Under the pieces are notes generated by a model. It was given only the letters and a program-made list of their open reading frames with translations. It was not told the origin of the DNA and did no database searches. DNA of 39,034 nucleotides, from the NCBI RefSeq assembly GCF_938045345.1, contig NZ_CALIMS010000039.1, positions 1 to 39,034 of the forward strand. The letters are read 5' to 3'. Made by a program: the position numbers and the translations under genes. Shown here piece after piece: positions 1 through 8,215 of this stretch (position 1 is its first letter; each line of letters starts with the position of its first letter). The stretch is from an uncultured Campylobacter sp. Lineage in GTDB: Bacteria > Campylobacterota > Campylobacteria > Campylobacterales > Campylobacteraceae.

Positions 1-657
1 TCTGATATAGGTTTTCCTGTATAGTTTTAGTATTATATCTAAATTCACATTCCTTAAGATGAAGCAAAAAATTCTCTTTCTTAATCCCTTTAAATTTAGC
101 CAGTCTATGTTTAGCATATCCCCAGAAATTCTCAATACCGTTGATATGGTTTTTACCATTAGCAAATTCATTCTTTGAATGTTTTACTCTATAGTGAGCT
201 TTAGCTCCGTAATCAACCAATCCATCATAAGCCTTCCAGAAATCAGAATAGATAGTAGAGCTATCAAGCTCGCTAAATTGCGATAGTATCGGTATCAGTT
301 CATTAGCAGAGCAGTTTTAACTATCTGAGTATAGACCTTACCATCTCTTTTAAACATACCGAATACCGGCTGCTTTCCGCTTGCTCCTCTACCTCTTTTA
401 CCTCTTACTCTCTTAGCTCCGAAGTAACTTTCGTCAATCTCTATCTCGCCATTAAATTTGCTTATCTTTTCACATTCTTGAGAGATCAAAACTCTAATGC
501 TTTTTAGAATCTTATTAATGGAAATTCTAGAAATCCCGGTTAAATTTGCTATTTTAGTAGCCTCTATATCCTCTGCAAAATACTTTAGAATTTTTCTAAA
601 TTTCTTTTCCGAAATTCGGGAACGAACTATATATTTATTTTTCATCGGCAGGATCAT
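1..657 (-). pseudogene. IS1595-family (ISXO2-like) transposase, frameshifted and cut by the window edge
   Basis: This is a DDE-type transposase of the IS1595/ISXO2-like group. The first frame (657 down to 295) carries a helix-turn-helix-like start and the conserved stretch EIDESYFGAKRVRGKRGRG. It stops at 295. The other frame continues without a break to base 1 with the rest of the domain, including IYSDFWKAYDGL, the NGKNHINGIENFWGYAKHRL segment and a terminal KECEFRYN. The join lies at about 306-320 on plus coordinates: the frames read on correctly (VKNCSANELIPIL) if one A is added to an AAAA run, so a single-base deletion is the simplest reading. The start at 657 has an AAAGGAG ribosome site nine bases upstream. 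The distal IS end is outside the window and I could not define terminal inverted repeats. Family call is firm; inactivity is inferred. Confidence 0.88.
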
Positions 658-658
658 A

Positions 659-686
659 GTTAAAAACTCCTTTGAAAGTTTTTAAC
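659..686 (-). promoter_or_regulatory. Hairpin enclosing the transposase ribosome binding site
   Basis: A perfect 10-bp inverted repeat (659-668 with 677-686) and an 8-base loop lie directly upstream of the transposase start codon. On the minus-strand transcript the AAAGGAG ribosome site straddles the loop and the 3' arm, so folding would hide it. This resembles the translation-limiting hairpins known from several insertion sequences. The structure is seen; the role is inferred. Confidence 0.5.
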
Positions 687-812
687 TTATCTTGAGCCAA
701 AATTTATAATCTTTGTTAATTAACAAGGCAAATAATTTTACTAAACAAGCAAACAAATTTGATAAAATCAAAAAAATCCCGCAATAACAAAACCAAGTGG
801 TGCAAAAATTTT

Positions 813-1205
813 TTAAACCGAGTTATCTGGTATCTTACCGAGCACAGGATAAATACTTTTTTTAACCCAAACAATATTTTGTTTTTCTACTGTTGTATCT
901 CGTTTATCCCAATAAACTTTATCATTATATAAATATACTTTTTCGGGTTTTCTAAATTTTCTAATAAAATCAATAAAAGCCCAAATATTGACTATTGGAA
1001 ATGCTACAACCACAGAGCTAAATCTTGGATTTCTCATTTCATTTTTTAAAATTTCAAAAAACTCGCCACTATTCCAATCGACAACACCAGTAAAAAATAC
1101 AATATAAATCATTATAGTGTTACATACAAGCAAAAATGTAAAACCATACATTATCATTATAAAGTTATTTTTAATGATGAGTGGAGCTTTATCATAATCT
1201 CTCAT
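813..1205 (-). CDS. Hypothetical membrane protein, 130 aa
   Basis: I do not recognise this protein. It has two hydrophobic segments at about residues 14-38 and 63-83, then a charged C-terminal part (KVYLYNDKVYWDKRDTT) of the kind seen in small PH-like membrane-associated domains. It starts one base after the stop of the 179-residue gene upstream, so the two are almost certainly cotranscribed. The same plan, two membrane segments then a YxDKxxYxD-like strand, is present in that neighbour, which suggests diverged paralogues. The protein ends soon after the second part begins, so it may be truncated. It is very AT-rich compared with the core genes beyond 3500 and lies beside an IS element, in line with acquired DNA. 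Confidence 0.6.
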   Translation of the reverse strand: MRDYDKAPLIIKNNFIMIMYGFTFLLVCNTIMIYIVFFTGVVDWNSGEFFEILKNEMRNPRFSSVVVAFPIVNIWAFIDFIRKFRKPEKVYLYNDKVYWDKRDTTVEKQNIVWVKKSIYPVLGKIPDNSV

Positions 1206-1206
1206 T

Positions 1207-1746
1207 TTAATCCTTTTTATTAAAATTTTTTATATTTAAATTTGCTAGGTTTTTTCTTATTTCGTTTTCTTGTTCAGAAGTTAAACTAAGAATTAATATT
1301 GTTGGGAAAATTTTAAATCTTCTTTTTCTAAAAATAGCCATCAATTCTGTAACTCCACAATATCCATACGAAAAAAATCTATCAATTTGTTTTGCATGTA
1401 ACATAATTTTAAAACCAAAAATATCCTTATAAACCATTTTATCTTCATAAATTTCAAAATAATCAAAAAAGATTATCGAATATAAAATTTGTAAAACTAT
1501 AAACGAAATATAGGCACAAAACATATTTAAAATCAGACTAAATATGCCAATATCAAAAACAAAATTTGGTATAGCAAATATTATCGGTATCCAAGCTATC
1601 AACAAATAAACAATTAAATCAAAAGCCACATAAAACGGATTTCTTTTATCAAGTCTATAAAGTAGTTTTAGTTCGTTTTGATTTTCCAAATTCGTATTTT
1701 CATCTAAATTTTGATTATTTTCCGAATTTTCTTTTAGTTTTTCCAA
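1207..1746 (-). CDS. Hypothetical membrane protein, 179 aa, PH-like C-terminal part
   Basis: No family is recognised with confidence. Residues 1-35 are hydrophilic and rich in N, E and K. Two membrane segments follow at about 42-65 and 70-95, then a soluble part beginning YFEIYEDKMVYKDIFGFKI, whose alternating pattern recalls bacterial PH-like domains. An RBS-like AAAAGGATAAAA lies just before the start. The gene is followed after one base by a shorter protein of the same layout. It stands downstream of a 348-residue membrane-anchored gene and a gene remnant. One possibility is that the two small proteins are immunity or accessory proteins of a lost effector, but this rests on position only. 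Confidence 0.6.
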   Translation of the reverse strand: MEKLKENSENNQNLDENTNLENQNELKLLYRLDKRNPFYVAFDLIVYLLIAWIPIIFAIPNFVFDIGIFSLILNMFCAYISFIVLQILYSIIFFDYFEIYEDKMVYKDIFGFKIMLHAKQIDRFFSYGYCGVTELMAIFRKRRFKIFPTILILSLTSEQENEIRKNLANLNIKNFNKKD

Positions 1747-1864
1747 ATTTTATCCTTTTTATAAAATTTTATTGTAAATTCAATCTCGGTCAGTATCGTT
1801 TGATACTGAATTTTATGAATTTACAAATTTAAACTTACTTTACAAATTCACACAATTAGTAAAT

Positions 1865-2030
1865 TTAAATTTGCAAATTTGATATTTGGATCTGTTTGAT
1901 CTGAATTAGCCCTCAGTTAACCCAAAATCCATGGCAGTCTTTTTTGTACCACAGCTTGTTAATTGTTCAATCCCCTATACCCCGCCCATGCTAGCTCTGC
2001 ATATGTTTTTAGCGCCTCAAACTTTCTCAT
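1865..2030 (-). pseudogene. Remnant of the 5' end of a lipase/effector-like gene
   Basis: An ATG at 2030-2028 overlaps the stop of the 348-residue gene (ATGA) and has AAAGGA six bases upstream, so it is a credible translationally coupled start. It encodes MRKFEALKTYAELAWAGYRG and stops after about 23 codons. Beyond the stop, shifted frames carry short pieces (MDFGLTEG, then a stretch ending KFANLNL) that look like continuations. The KTYAELAWA-type N-terminus resembles the start of large Campylobacter proteins, some with lipase-like domains, that I remember but cannot check here. It is read as the decayed head of such a gene with the body deleted. Confidence 0.4.
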
Positions 2031-3073
2031 TTTCTATCCTTTCTGAAGAATTCTTCTATCATCTTTTGATTACATATATCCAAATACTTCTCCCTGCCGC
2101 TATCGCAAGATATCCCGTATCCTCTCGACTCGCTTCCAAAAGCCTTTATAAAGCTTTCGCCTAACGCTCCTTGGTATCTTACGTTTTCGTATATATTATC
2201 GGCTAGTATCCTACCCGTTTTTCTATCTTTTATGATTCCGCCGTAGTTAAAGCTTAGACCGATTAGGTCGTCAAGAAAGGTTTTGATATTTGGTGCCGGC
2301 TCTATGCGCCAGTCCGTCATCCTATTTTCTTTTTCCAATACCAACTCTATATCGGCTATCTCATCTTCATTGATTTCTTTACGAGCTACGCATTTGTCTT
2401 TGTAAATTTGCTTGAGATCTTTCATATTGTATTTTATGTAGCTTAATATTTTAGACGGTTTTATATTTATCATCGAGGCGTTTCTGTCATCAAATAACGA
2501 TTTTATCTCTCTGATTATCTTATCATCACTTTCATGATTTGGTTGCAGTTGATTAAAAAATATATTTAATTCTTCATACGTTATCGGGATACTCTTTAAA
2601 AAGCCTCTTGTGCTTAACTTGGCTGATAAAAAGCACTCTTGTGCGGTATAGTCATCCAGATAAATTCTAAAATATTTACCGTTTGTGACAGGATTTTCGC
2701 TTTTTTCTTTATAATCTATGAAATTTACGTAGCCGTTTATCAAAGATATGAAATTCGCATCGGTCGTATTTGCAGGGAAATTTAGCCAATTGGTTGGATC
2801 TATCAAAGGAAAACCGCTTATATTCCATTCGACTATTTCTCTTTCTCCGGCATAGTAAGCGTGTATGGCGGGCTTTTCATAGACGTTTATCTTGGCATAT
2901 TTAAAATCATAATAGGCCATAATTGCTTTAAGTACGACAATATCCCCGAAAAACACCATAAACCAAACAAAAAGCCAAAGTAGCTTGCGTTTGCCTTTAG
3001 GGGCGATTAGGGCGACAAAAAAGCTTATGGTAAAAAAAGCGGGTATTATGAAAAGAAATACTATACTGCGCAT
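2027..3073 (-). CDS. Hypothetical membrane-anchored protein, 348 aa
   Basis: I do not recognise the family. Residues 1-25 and about 31-53 are membrane segments separated by a KGKRK loop. The remaining roughly 290 residues are soluble and rich in D, K, N and Y, with few hydrophobic runs, which suggests one large domain outside the membrane. Cysteines are present (CFLSAK, CVARKE, SCDSG, DICNQ). The gene is first in a minus-strand run: its stop overlaps (ATGA) the start of the next, decayed gene, and two small membrane proteins follow. It shares the AT-rich composition of this block. A partner or immunity role for a secreted effector is possible from its position but unproven. Confidence 0.65.
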   Translation of the reverse strand: MRSIVFLFIIPAFFTISFFVALIAPKGKRKLLWLFVWFMVFFGDIVVLKAIMAYYDFKYAKINVYEKPAIHAYYAGEREIVEWNISGFPLIDPTNWLNFPANTTDANFISLINGYVNFIDYKEKSENPVTNGKYFRIYLDDYTAQECFLSAKLSTRGFLKSIPITYEELNIFFNQLQPNHESDDKIIREIKSLFDDRNASMINIKPSKILSYIKYNMKDLKQIYKDKCVARKEINEDEIADIELVLEKENRMTDWRIEPAPNIKTFLDDLIGLSFNYGGIIKDRKTGRILADNIYENVRYQGALGESFIKAFGSESRGYGISCDSGREKYLDICNQKMIEEFFRKDRK

Positions 3074-3539
3074 ATCTAACCCTTATAAAAATACATATGC
3101 AAATTTGTAGAGCTCAAAGAGCTTTTTTAGTAGCAATATTTTATTGCTCTATATCTTAGCTCGTCATTAAATTTCATATAAATTCATCTGCTTGAATTTA
3201 TGTGAAATTTTAAAAACTAGCTTGAGCATCTTAAAATTATTTTCGGTTTTTAAGTCTTTTCGGCTCTTCAAACTTCTGTTTTAATCAAGCTCTTTATAAA
3301 CGGAATTTCGATGCATTCTATACGAAAGGGAATTAAGATTTTATAAAATGGCGTTTGAAATTTTGTTTTTATCGCCGCGACAAACGGGCGGTTTGATCCG
3401 CGATTTTCGGGAGCAAAAAGAGCGCTTTAAAAGCCCGCGAGGCGGAGCGAAATTTAGGCGTAACGGCGGCGTTTTGCTTTGCAATTTGAGTTAAAATTTG
3501 ATATGATTGTGCGAAATTTATATTGAACGGCTTTTTAAA
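3074..3539. other. Intergenic region between accessory block and rnr operon
   Basis: No credible gene was seen. The left half is AT-rich and contains small dyads, for example AGCTC-AAA-GAGCT followed by T residues near 3111-3128, which could end or attenuate transcription. The right half (3360-3480) is GC-richer with several CGCCGC/GGCGG words and only a shadow reading frame. The segment holds the promoters of the two divergent flanking genes; a likely -10 for the rightward operon is listed separately. Confidence 0.5.
3502..3507 (+). promoter_or_regulatory. Putative -10 box for HDOD-rnr-holA operon
   Basis: TATGAT lies 32 bases before the preferred ATG and follows a T/A-rich stretch (TTAAAATTTGA), as expected for epsilonproteobacterial sigma-70 promoters, which lack a conserved -35. 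Weak evidence from position and motif only. Confidence 0.3.
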
Positions 3540-4784
3540 ATGAATAAATTTATAACCCAAAAAATAGGCGCTCTTGCGGGCTTTAGCGATGAAATTTTAA
3601 AAATTTTAGCATCGTTTGGCGCGGACGTTTCGGACGTCGGGCTTGCTTTGCAAATTTCAAAAAATGCCCCCCTTGCGGATAAAATTTTAGATTTAGCCTT
3701 TTGCGGTTTGTCTAAATTTAGCGCCGAAGGGCTCGCGAGGCAAAATTTCGCCACCGTAGATGAGCGGTGCGATCTCCAAGGCACGGAGCCTATAAAGCAC
3801 GGCTTGCAAGATGCCGCAGACGAGTGGCGGCAAAACGAGTGTACCTCGAGCGAGCAGAAAGGCACAGACTTAGCAGGGCAGGGCGACAGTCTTAAATTTA
3901 ATCATTCAAATGACGCAAGCGGCGTGAACTGTAGCGACGAGAATTTTAAATTTAACCCCTCGCAAGCAGCAAGCGATACGCAGCGGCAAAATCAGCACAT
4001 CGCCGCGAGGGCTGATTGCACGCTAGGTTCAAGCATTTCCGCGCAAGCCGAACGAGCGCATGGACGAGAGCCGATACAAGAGCAGGGGCAAGGACAGCAG
4101 CAAAAACAGGGGCAAGAATGGGGAGGGGCGCCGCAGCAGGGGCAAGAGCAGGGCGACACGGCGCTAAAAACGCTAAATTTACAGCGAGCGTTTGAGCTTT
4201 ACGGGCGCGAGCAGATGCGGGCGTTTTTTCTATTCGCCGTATTTGACGCGATGCTAAAGCCGAGCCTGCAGGCGTATCGCATCGACCGCGAAAAGCTCAC
4301 GCAGGTCTCGCTGCTGCGAAATCTGCTTATGTTTTCGTGGATCAAATCCTACCCGCAGATCGAGCAAAACATCCTTTCAAGCGTGATTTTAGTGGAGTTC
4401 GGGCGGGTTTTTATCGACGAGCAGGTGTGCGCGGCGGGCAAGGCGGAGGAATTTTACCACGCCATCAAAGGCTCGATCTTTCCGCAGGATTTTACCGACG
4501 TGGAGATGAAATTTTGCGGCACGAACCGCGAGAGCGTTTCGCACGCGCTATTTGCGCATTTCGGGCTAGAGCAGATCGCGCAGGACGCGCTGTATTCAAA
4601 CGCCCCCGACGACGCGCCTTTTGAGAATAAATCCCGCTACGCGATGCTAAAGATCGCCAAAACCGCGGTCAATATTTACCATCATTTCGACGAGCTTAGT
4701 ATCGACAACGCTTTAAATTTACTAGTCGAGTTCGGCTTCGAGCAAGAGGCGTTTTTAGAGGCGAAAGGCGAAATTTCGATATGA
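3540..4784 (+). CDS. HDOD-domain signalling protein with large hydrophilic insert
   Basis: The N-terminal 70 residues (GALAGFSDEILKILASFGAD, then LALQISKNAPLADKIL) and residues about 205-414 (LQRAFELYGREQMRAFFLFA, VSLLRNLLMFSWIK, then an EFGRVFI segment) together match the helical HDOD fold, a catalytically silent relative of HD phosphohydrolases used in signalling. The halves are split by about 135 residues of low complexity rich in Q, G, S, A and E, including a run of QGQ/QKQ repeats. I chose the ATG at 3540; an in-frame TTG at 3507 would add 11 residues that look untranslated. The stop overlaps the rnr start (ATGA), so the genes are coupled. The HDOD assignment is from pattern memory; the signal it reads is unknown. 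Confidence 0.65.
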   Translation: MNKFITQKIGALAGFSDEILKILASFGADVSDVGLALQISKNAPLADKILDLAFCGLSKFSAEGLARQNFATVDERCDLQGTEPIKHGLQDAADEWRQNECTSSEQKGTDLAGQGDSLKFNHSNDASGVNCSDENFKFNPSQAASDTQRQNQHIAARADCTLGSSISAQAERAHGREPIQEQGQGQQQKQGQEWGGAPQQGQEQGDTALKTLNLQRAFELYGREQMRAFFLFAVFDAMLKPSLQAYRIDREKLTQVSLLRNLLMFSWIKSYPQIEQNILSSVILVEFGRVFIDEQVCAAGKAEEFYHAIKGSIFPQDFTDVEMKFCGTNRESVSHALFAHFGLEQIAQDALYSNAPDDAPFENKSRYAMLKIAKTAVNIYHHFDELSIDNALNLLVEFGFEQEAFLEAKGEISI

Positions 4785-6703
4785 AAGAGCTCCTGCGCGC
4801 CTTTAACTCGGGCGTATTTGAAAAGGATCTTAGCGGCGAGCAAAAGGAACTCGTGCGCAACCTCCTAAATATCGGTGCTATCAGCGCGCACAAGGGTAAG
4901 CTCTATCTAAACGACGGCTATGTTTTCGGCAGGCTCGACATCGCGCGCGACGGCACGGGCTATCTGCAAAGCTTCGACGACCGCTTCAAAGCTGATCTCA
5001 TCATCGAAAACAGATATTTAAGCGGCGTGCATCTGGGCGATCTGATCCTAGTAAAAATTTTAAGCTCAAGAAAGTCCCGTCTGCACGCAAAGGTGCTGAT
5101 GTGCGTTAAACCTGCGTTCTTAACGAGCGTGGTTTATACCAAAAGCTTCGGGCGCGAAATTTTAGGCGTAAATGTCAAAACCGGCCTCGCAAATCCGCTC
5201 AAAGCCACGCAAAAATCGCTAAAGCAACTGCCGCCGAATACCCTTTTAAAGATCGATAATCTAACGAACGAAATTACCGAGGTGATCGGAAGCCTAGCCA
5301 ATCCCTTCGTCGATGAGAAAATTTCTTTAGCGATCTACGATAAAAACGACGAATTTAACGAAGCGTGCAAGCAGCAAGCCGCGAGCTTCGGTAGCGAAGT
5401 GGACGAGGCGCTGTATCCGCAGCGCGTGGATTTGCAGCATCTGCCCTTTTGCACTATCGATCCTATCGACGCCAAGGACTTCGACGACGCGATCTATTTT
5501 GACGTAAAAGAGCGCACGCTTTACGTCGCGATCGCCGATGTGAGCGAATACGTAAGCGAATACTCGCCGATCGATAAGGAGGCGAAATTTCGCGGCTTTT
5601 CGATCTACTTCCCGCACCGATCCGTACCGATGCTGCCGCGCGAGCTTAGCGAAAACATCTGCTCGCTGATGCCTGATCTGCCGAGGCTGGCCTTTGTTTT
5701 TAAAATCTCTTTGGATGAAAATTTAAACCCGCAAAAGCAGGAGCTTTTCGAAGCGATCATAAGATCAAAGCGCCGCTTTAATTACGACGAGGTCGATGAA
5801 ATTTTACGCACTCACAAGGCGTGCGAGCCTGAAATTTTAAGCTGGCTCTTGCCGCTTAATGAAATTTGCGAGCGACTGCGCCGCGCGAGGCTGAAGCGCG
5901 GATTTGATTTCCGCACCAAGGAGCTTCGCATCACGCTTGATGAATACGGTCTAATAAACTCCACTCGCTTTGAGACCGACACTCCGTCGCACAAACTCAT
6001 CGAGGATTGTATGCTGCTAGCCAACAAAGCCGCTGCGGCGCGTATCGAGCGGGGCGTTTTTAGAAATCACGGCTCGGCCGAGCTTAAAAAAATTTACGCG
6101 CTGCTTGACGATCTGGCGCTGTTCGGCATCGACGCGCCGTATCAGAGCAACCTTGCCAAAATGATCGGCGAAATCCAAGCACAAGCCGATACTATGGGTA
6201 TCCGCGAGGAGGTCGATAAGCTCATCATCAAGGCTCAAAAGCGCGCCGAGTACGGATCCGAATCGCGCGGGCATTTTGGGCTCGGATTTGATAACTACAC
6301 GCACTTCACAAGTCCGATCAGGCGCTATTCCGATCTCATTTTGCACCGCCTGCTAAAGGCGCAGATGAGGGGGGATGAGAAATTTTATAATTACCTGCTT
6401 TTAAACATCGACGCGACGTGCGCGCGGTTAAACGAGCTCGAGCGCGAGGCGGATAAGGTTGCGTTTGATTTTATGGACCGAAAATTTGCGCGCTGGGCCG
6501 CGGAAAATTTGGGCAAAAAATTCCGCTGCTACATCGACGAAAACGGAAATTCCGTCACCGCAAAGCTAGATGACAAGCTAAAGGGGGCTAAAATTTTGAT
6601 TTCAAATTTCGCCGGCGACATTTTAACACCCGTGCTAGTTGAGCTTACGGAGGCAAACATCGCTAGCGGAGTGATTTTAGGCAGGGTGGTGAGAAAAATC
6701 TGA
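4781..6703 (+). CDS. rnr: Ribonuclease R (RNB family 3'-5' exoribonuclease)
   Basis: This is a processive hydrolytic 3'-5' exoribonuclease that degrades structured RNA in the cytoplasm. Cold-shock-like RNA-binding parts occupy roughly residues 50-190. The RNB catalytic centre starts at residue 226 with IDPIDAKDFDDAIYF, whose aspartates hold the metal ions. The conserved HFTSPIRRYSDLILHRLL near residue 510 confirms the family. At 640 residues it is much shorter than the E. coli enzyme (about 813) and lacks the long basic tail; the C-terminal S1-like part is short and diverged, as is usual for Campylobacter. It overlaps the HDOD gene upstream by four bases, and its TGA shares a base with the holA start. 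Confidence 0.95.
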   Translation: MKELLRAFNSGVFEKDLSGEQKELVRNLLNIGAISAHKGKLYLNDGYVFGRLDIARDGTGYLQSFDDRFKADLIIENRYLSGVHLGDLILVKILSSRKSRLHAKVLMCVKPAFLTSVVYTKSFGREILGVNVKTGLANPLKATQKSLKQLPPNTLLKIDNLTNEITEVIGSLANPFVDEKISLAIYDKNDEFNEACKQQAASFGSEVDEALYPQRVDLQHLPFCTIDPIDAKDFDDAIYFDVKERTLYVAIADVSEYVSEYSPIDKEAKFRGFSIYFPHRSVPMLPRELSENICSLMPDLPRLAFVFKISLDENLNPQKQELFEAIIRSKRRFNYDEVDEILRTHKACEPEILSWLLPLNEICERLRRARLKRGFDFRTKELRITLDEYGLINSTRFETDTPSHKLIEDCMLLANKAAAARIERGVFRNHGSAELKKIYALLDDLALFGIDAPYQSNLAKMIGEIQAQADTMGIREEVDKLIIKAQKRAEYGSESRGHFGLGFDNYTHFTSPIRRYSDLILHRLLKAQMRGDEKFYNYLLLNIDATCARLNELEREADKVAFDFMDRKFARWAAENLGKKFRCYIDENGNSVTAKLDDKLKGAKILISNFAGDILTPVLVELTEANIASGVILGRVVRKI

Positions 6704-7707
6704 TGTATAGGAAAGAATTTGACGGGCTTATCGCAAGCGGCAGGGTGCCGAATTTCGTGCTTTTGCGCGGCGGAGACGATTTTTCAAACGAGCTTTACGT
6801 GCAGCGCCTGAAGCAAATTTACGCCGCGGAAAATTTTTTGAGTTTGTATTTTTTAGAGTATGATTTTGAGCAGGCGCGAAGCTTCTTGGAGCCCTCGCTT
6901 TTCGGCGGCAGCAACACGCTTCACATCAAAACCGCCTCGCTCATCAAAAAAGAGGAGCTGCGAAGGCTCATCGCGCTGTGCAAGGCGGACGCGAATAACC
7001 ATCTGATCTATGAGCTAAACGATAGCGAAATTTCTGTGAGTGCGGATTTTATCAAGGAATTTGAACGAAATGAGGTTAGATTTTTCAAACCCTCGGGCGT
7101 GAATGAAGCCATAGCGCTGCTTGCGCAAAAATGCGAGATGTGCGGGCTTTTTGCAAACACCGCCGCGCTTAGTAGGATCTATGCCATCCACAACGAAAGC
7201 CTGAGCCTAAGCGCAAGCGAGATAGAAAAATTTGCAAGTCTGGGGCTTGAGCTTAGCCTGCAAAACGTAAATTTAATGGTTTATGGCCTTAGCGAGGTGA
7301 GCTACGACGAGCTTTTCGATAAAATTTTTGGACTAAGCGATTTTCGCGTAGATTTTTACAAAATGGCTCTGGGCGGCGGATACAACGAGATGGAGCTGAT
7401 AAATTATTTCTACCGCCTGATTTATAGAATTTTTCGCCTACATGCTTACGTGAAAATAAACGGCAGATTTGATTTTAAGGCGGTTTTAGGCTATCAGCCG
7501 CCACCTTCCGTAGCCGCACAGATGCAGCGCTACGCCACTAGCTTTTCTACTCGGACGTTTTATAAAATTTTCGCTCACTTAAATGATTTGGAATTTGAAC
7601 TCAAAAGCGAAAAGAACGTAGCGAAGGACGAGCTTTTGCTTGCATCGTTTTTGAGGTTGCAGCGCATGCTGCTAAGTTCGCTCGGGCAAAAAGCAAACAT
7701 TAAGTGA
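6703..7707 (+). CDS. holA: DNA polymerase III delta subunit
   Basis: HolA is the wrench subunit of the clamp loader that opens the beta sliding clamp for loading on DNA. The 334-residue length and layout fit: an N-terminal AAA-like part (VPNFVLLRGGDDFSNELYV, then LFGGSNTLHIK), a helical lid, and a C-terminal collar region (ELINYFYRLIYRIFRLHAY). It starts at the ATG that shares its A with the rnr stop (TGATG). The rnr-holA pair is conserved in Campylobacter. Delta prime (holB) is encoded about 11 kb away in this window, so two clamp-loader subunits are present here but in different operons. Confidence 0.88.
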   Translation: MYRKEFDGLIASGRVPNFVLLRGGDDFSNELYVQRLKQIYAAENFLSLYFLEYDFEQARSFLEPSLFGGSNTLHIKTASLIKKEELRRLIALCKADANNHLIYELNDSEISVSADFIKEFERNEVRFFKPSGVNEAIALLAQKCEMCGLFANTAALSRIYAIHNESLSLSASEIEKFASLGLELSLQNVNLMVYGLSEVSYDELFDKIFGLSDFRVDFYKMALGGGYNEMELINYFYRLIYRIFRLHAYVKINGRFDFKAVLGYQPPPSVAAQMQRYATSFSTRTFYKIFAHLNDLEFELKSEKNVAKDELLLASFLRLQRMLLSSLGQKANIK

Positions 7708-7791
7708 AATTTTAGTAATATCCCTTCGCATTTTTTGCAAAATCCTTGCCCGCAGACCCCGTTTGCGAGCTAAAATCCATAAGGAGAATTT

Positions 7792-8205
7792 ATGAGAAAC
7801 TACGAGGTTTTATTCATCGTTAAGCCCACGCTTACAGACGATGAAGTTAAAACAAAAGTCGATTTCGTCAAAGAAATCATAACCAAAAACGGCGGAGAGA
7901 TCGCTTCCGTAATCGAAATGGGCGCTAGAAAGCTAGCCTATAAGATCGACAAATATGAGCGCGGAGTTTATTTCGTAATCTATTTTAAGGCCGAGCCGAG
8001 CTTGATCTCCGAACTTGTTAGAAATCTGCGCATCACCGAAGATATCATTAGATTTTTGACCGTCAAATATGAGACTAAGCGTGAAATTTCCGCTTGGGAC
8101 AAGCTAAGCAAAGGTATCAAACTAAGCCCTGCGAAAAAAGAGCGCGAGCCAAAAGCGCCGGTAGAGCCAAAAGAGCCTGAAGAAGCAGCCAAAGAGGGCG
8201 AATAA
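7792..8205 (+). CDS. rpsF: 30S ribosomal protein S6
   Basis: S6 is a small-subunit protein that pairs with S18 on the platform of the 30S particle. The sequence opens MRNYEVLFIVKPTL, the usual S6 start, and contains the expected ALAYKI/KRVYFVIYFKA-like beta strands (here RKLAYKIDKYERGVYFVIYF). A charged tail rich in K, E and P follows residue 110, within the size seen in the class. A strong AAGGAG site lies seven bases before the ATG. It is first in the rpsF-ssb-rpsR operon, with ten bases to ssb; rpsR follows after 13 bases. The 84 bases between holA and rpsF are the only room for its own promoter. Confidence 0.96.
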   Translation: MRNYEVLFIVKPTLTDDEVKTKVDFVKEIITKNGGEIASVIEMGARKLAYKIDKYERGVYFVIYFKAEPSLISELVRNLRITEDIIRFLTVKYETKREISAWDKLSKGIKLSPAKKEREPKAPVEPKEPEEAAKEGE

Positions 8206-8215
8206 AGGATAAAAT

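Noticed and set aside
295..330. Programmed ribosomal frameshifting in the transposase
   Set aside because: The site is a short A-run without a proper slippery heptamer, and this IS family normally needs no shift.
1931..2164. A 77-codon plus-strand frame
   Set aside because: It runs opposite the end of the 348-residue gene and the remnant; no ribosome site or known motif.
4337..4624. A 95-codon arginine-rich frame inside the HDOD gene
   Set aside because: It is a shifted frame of a GC-rich coding segment; the HDOD frame has the conserved residues and is coupled to rnr.
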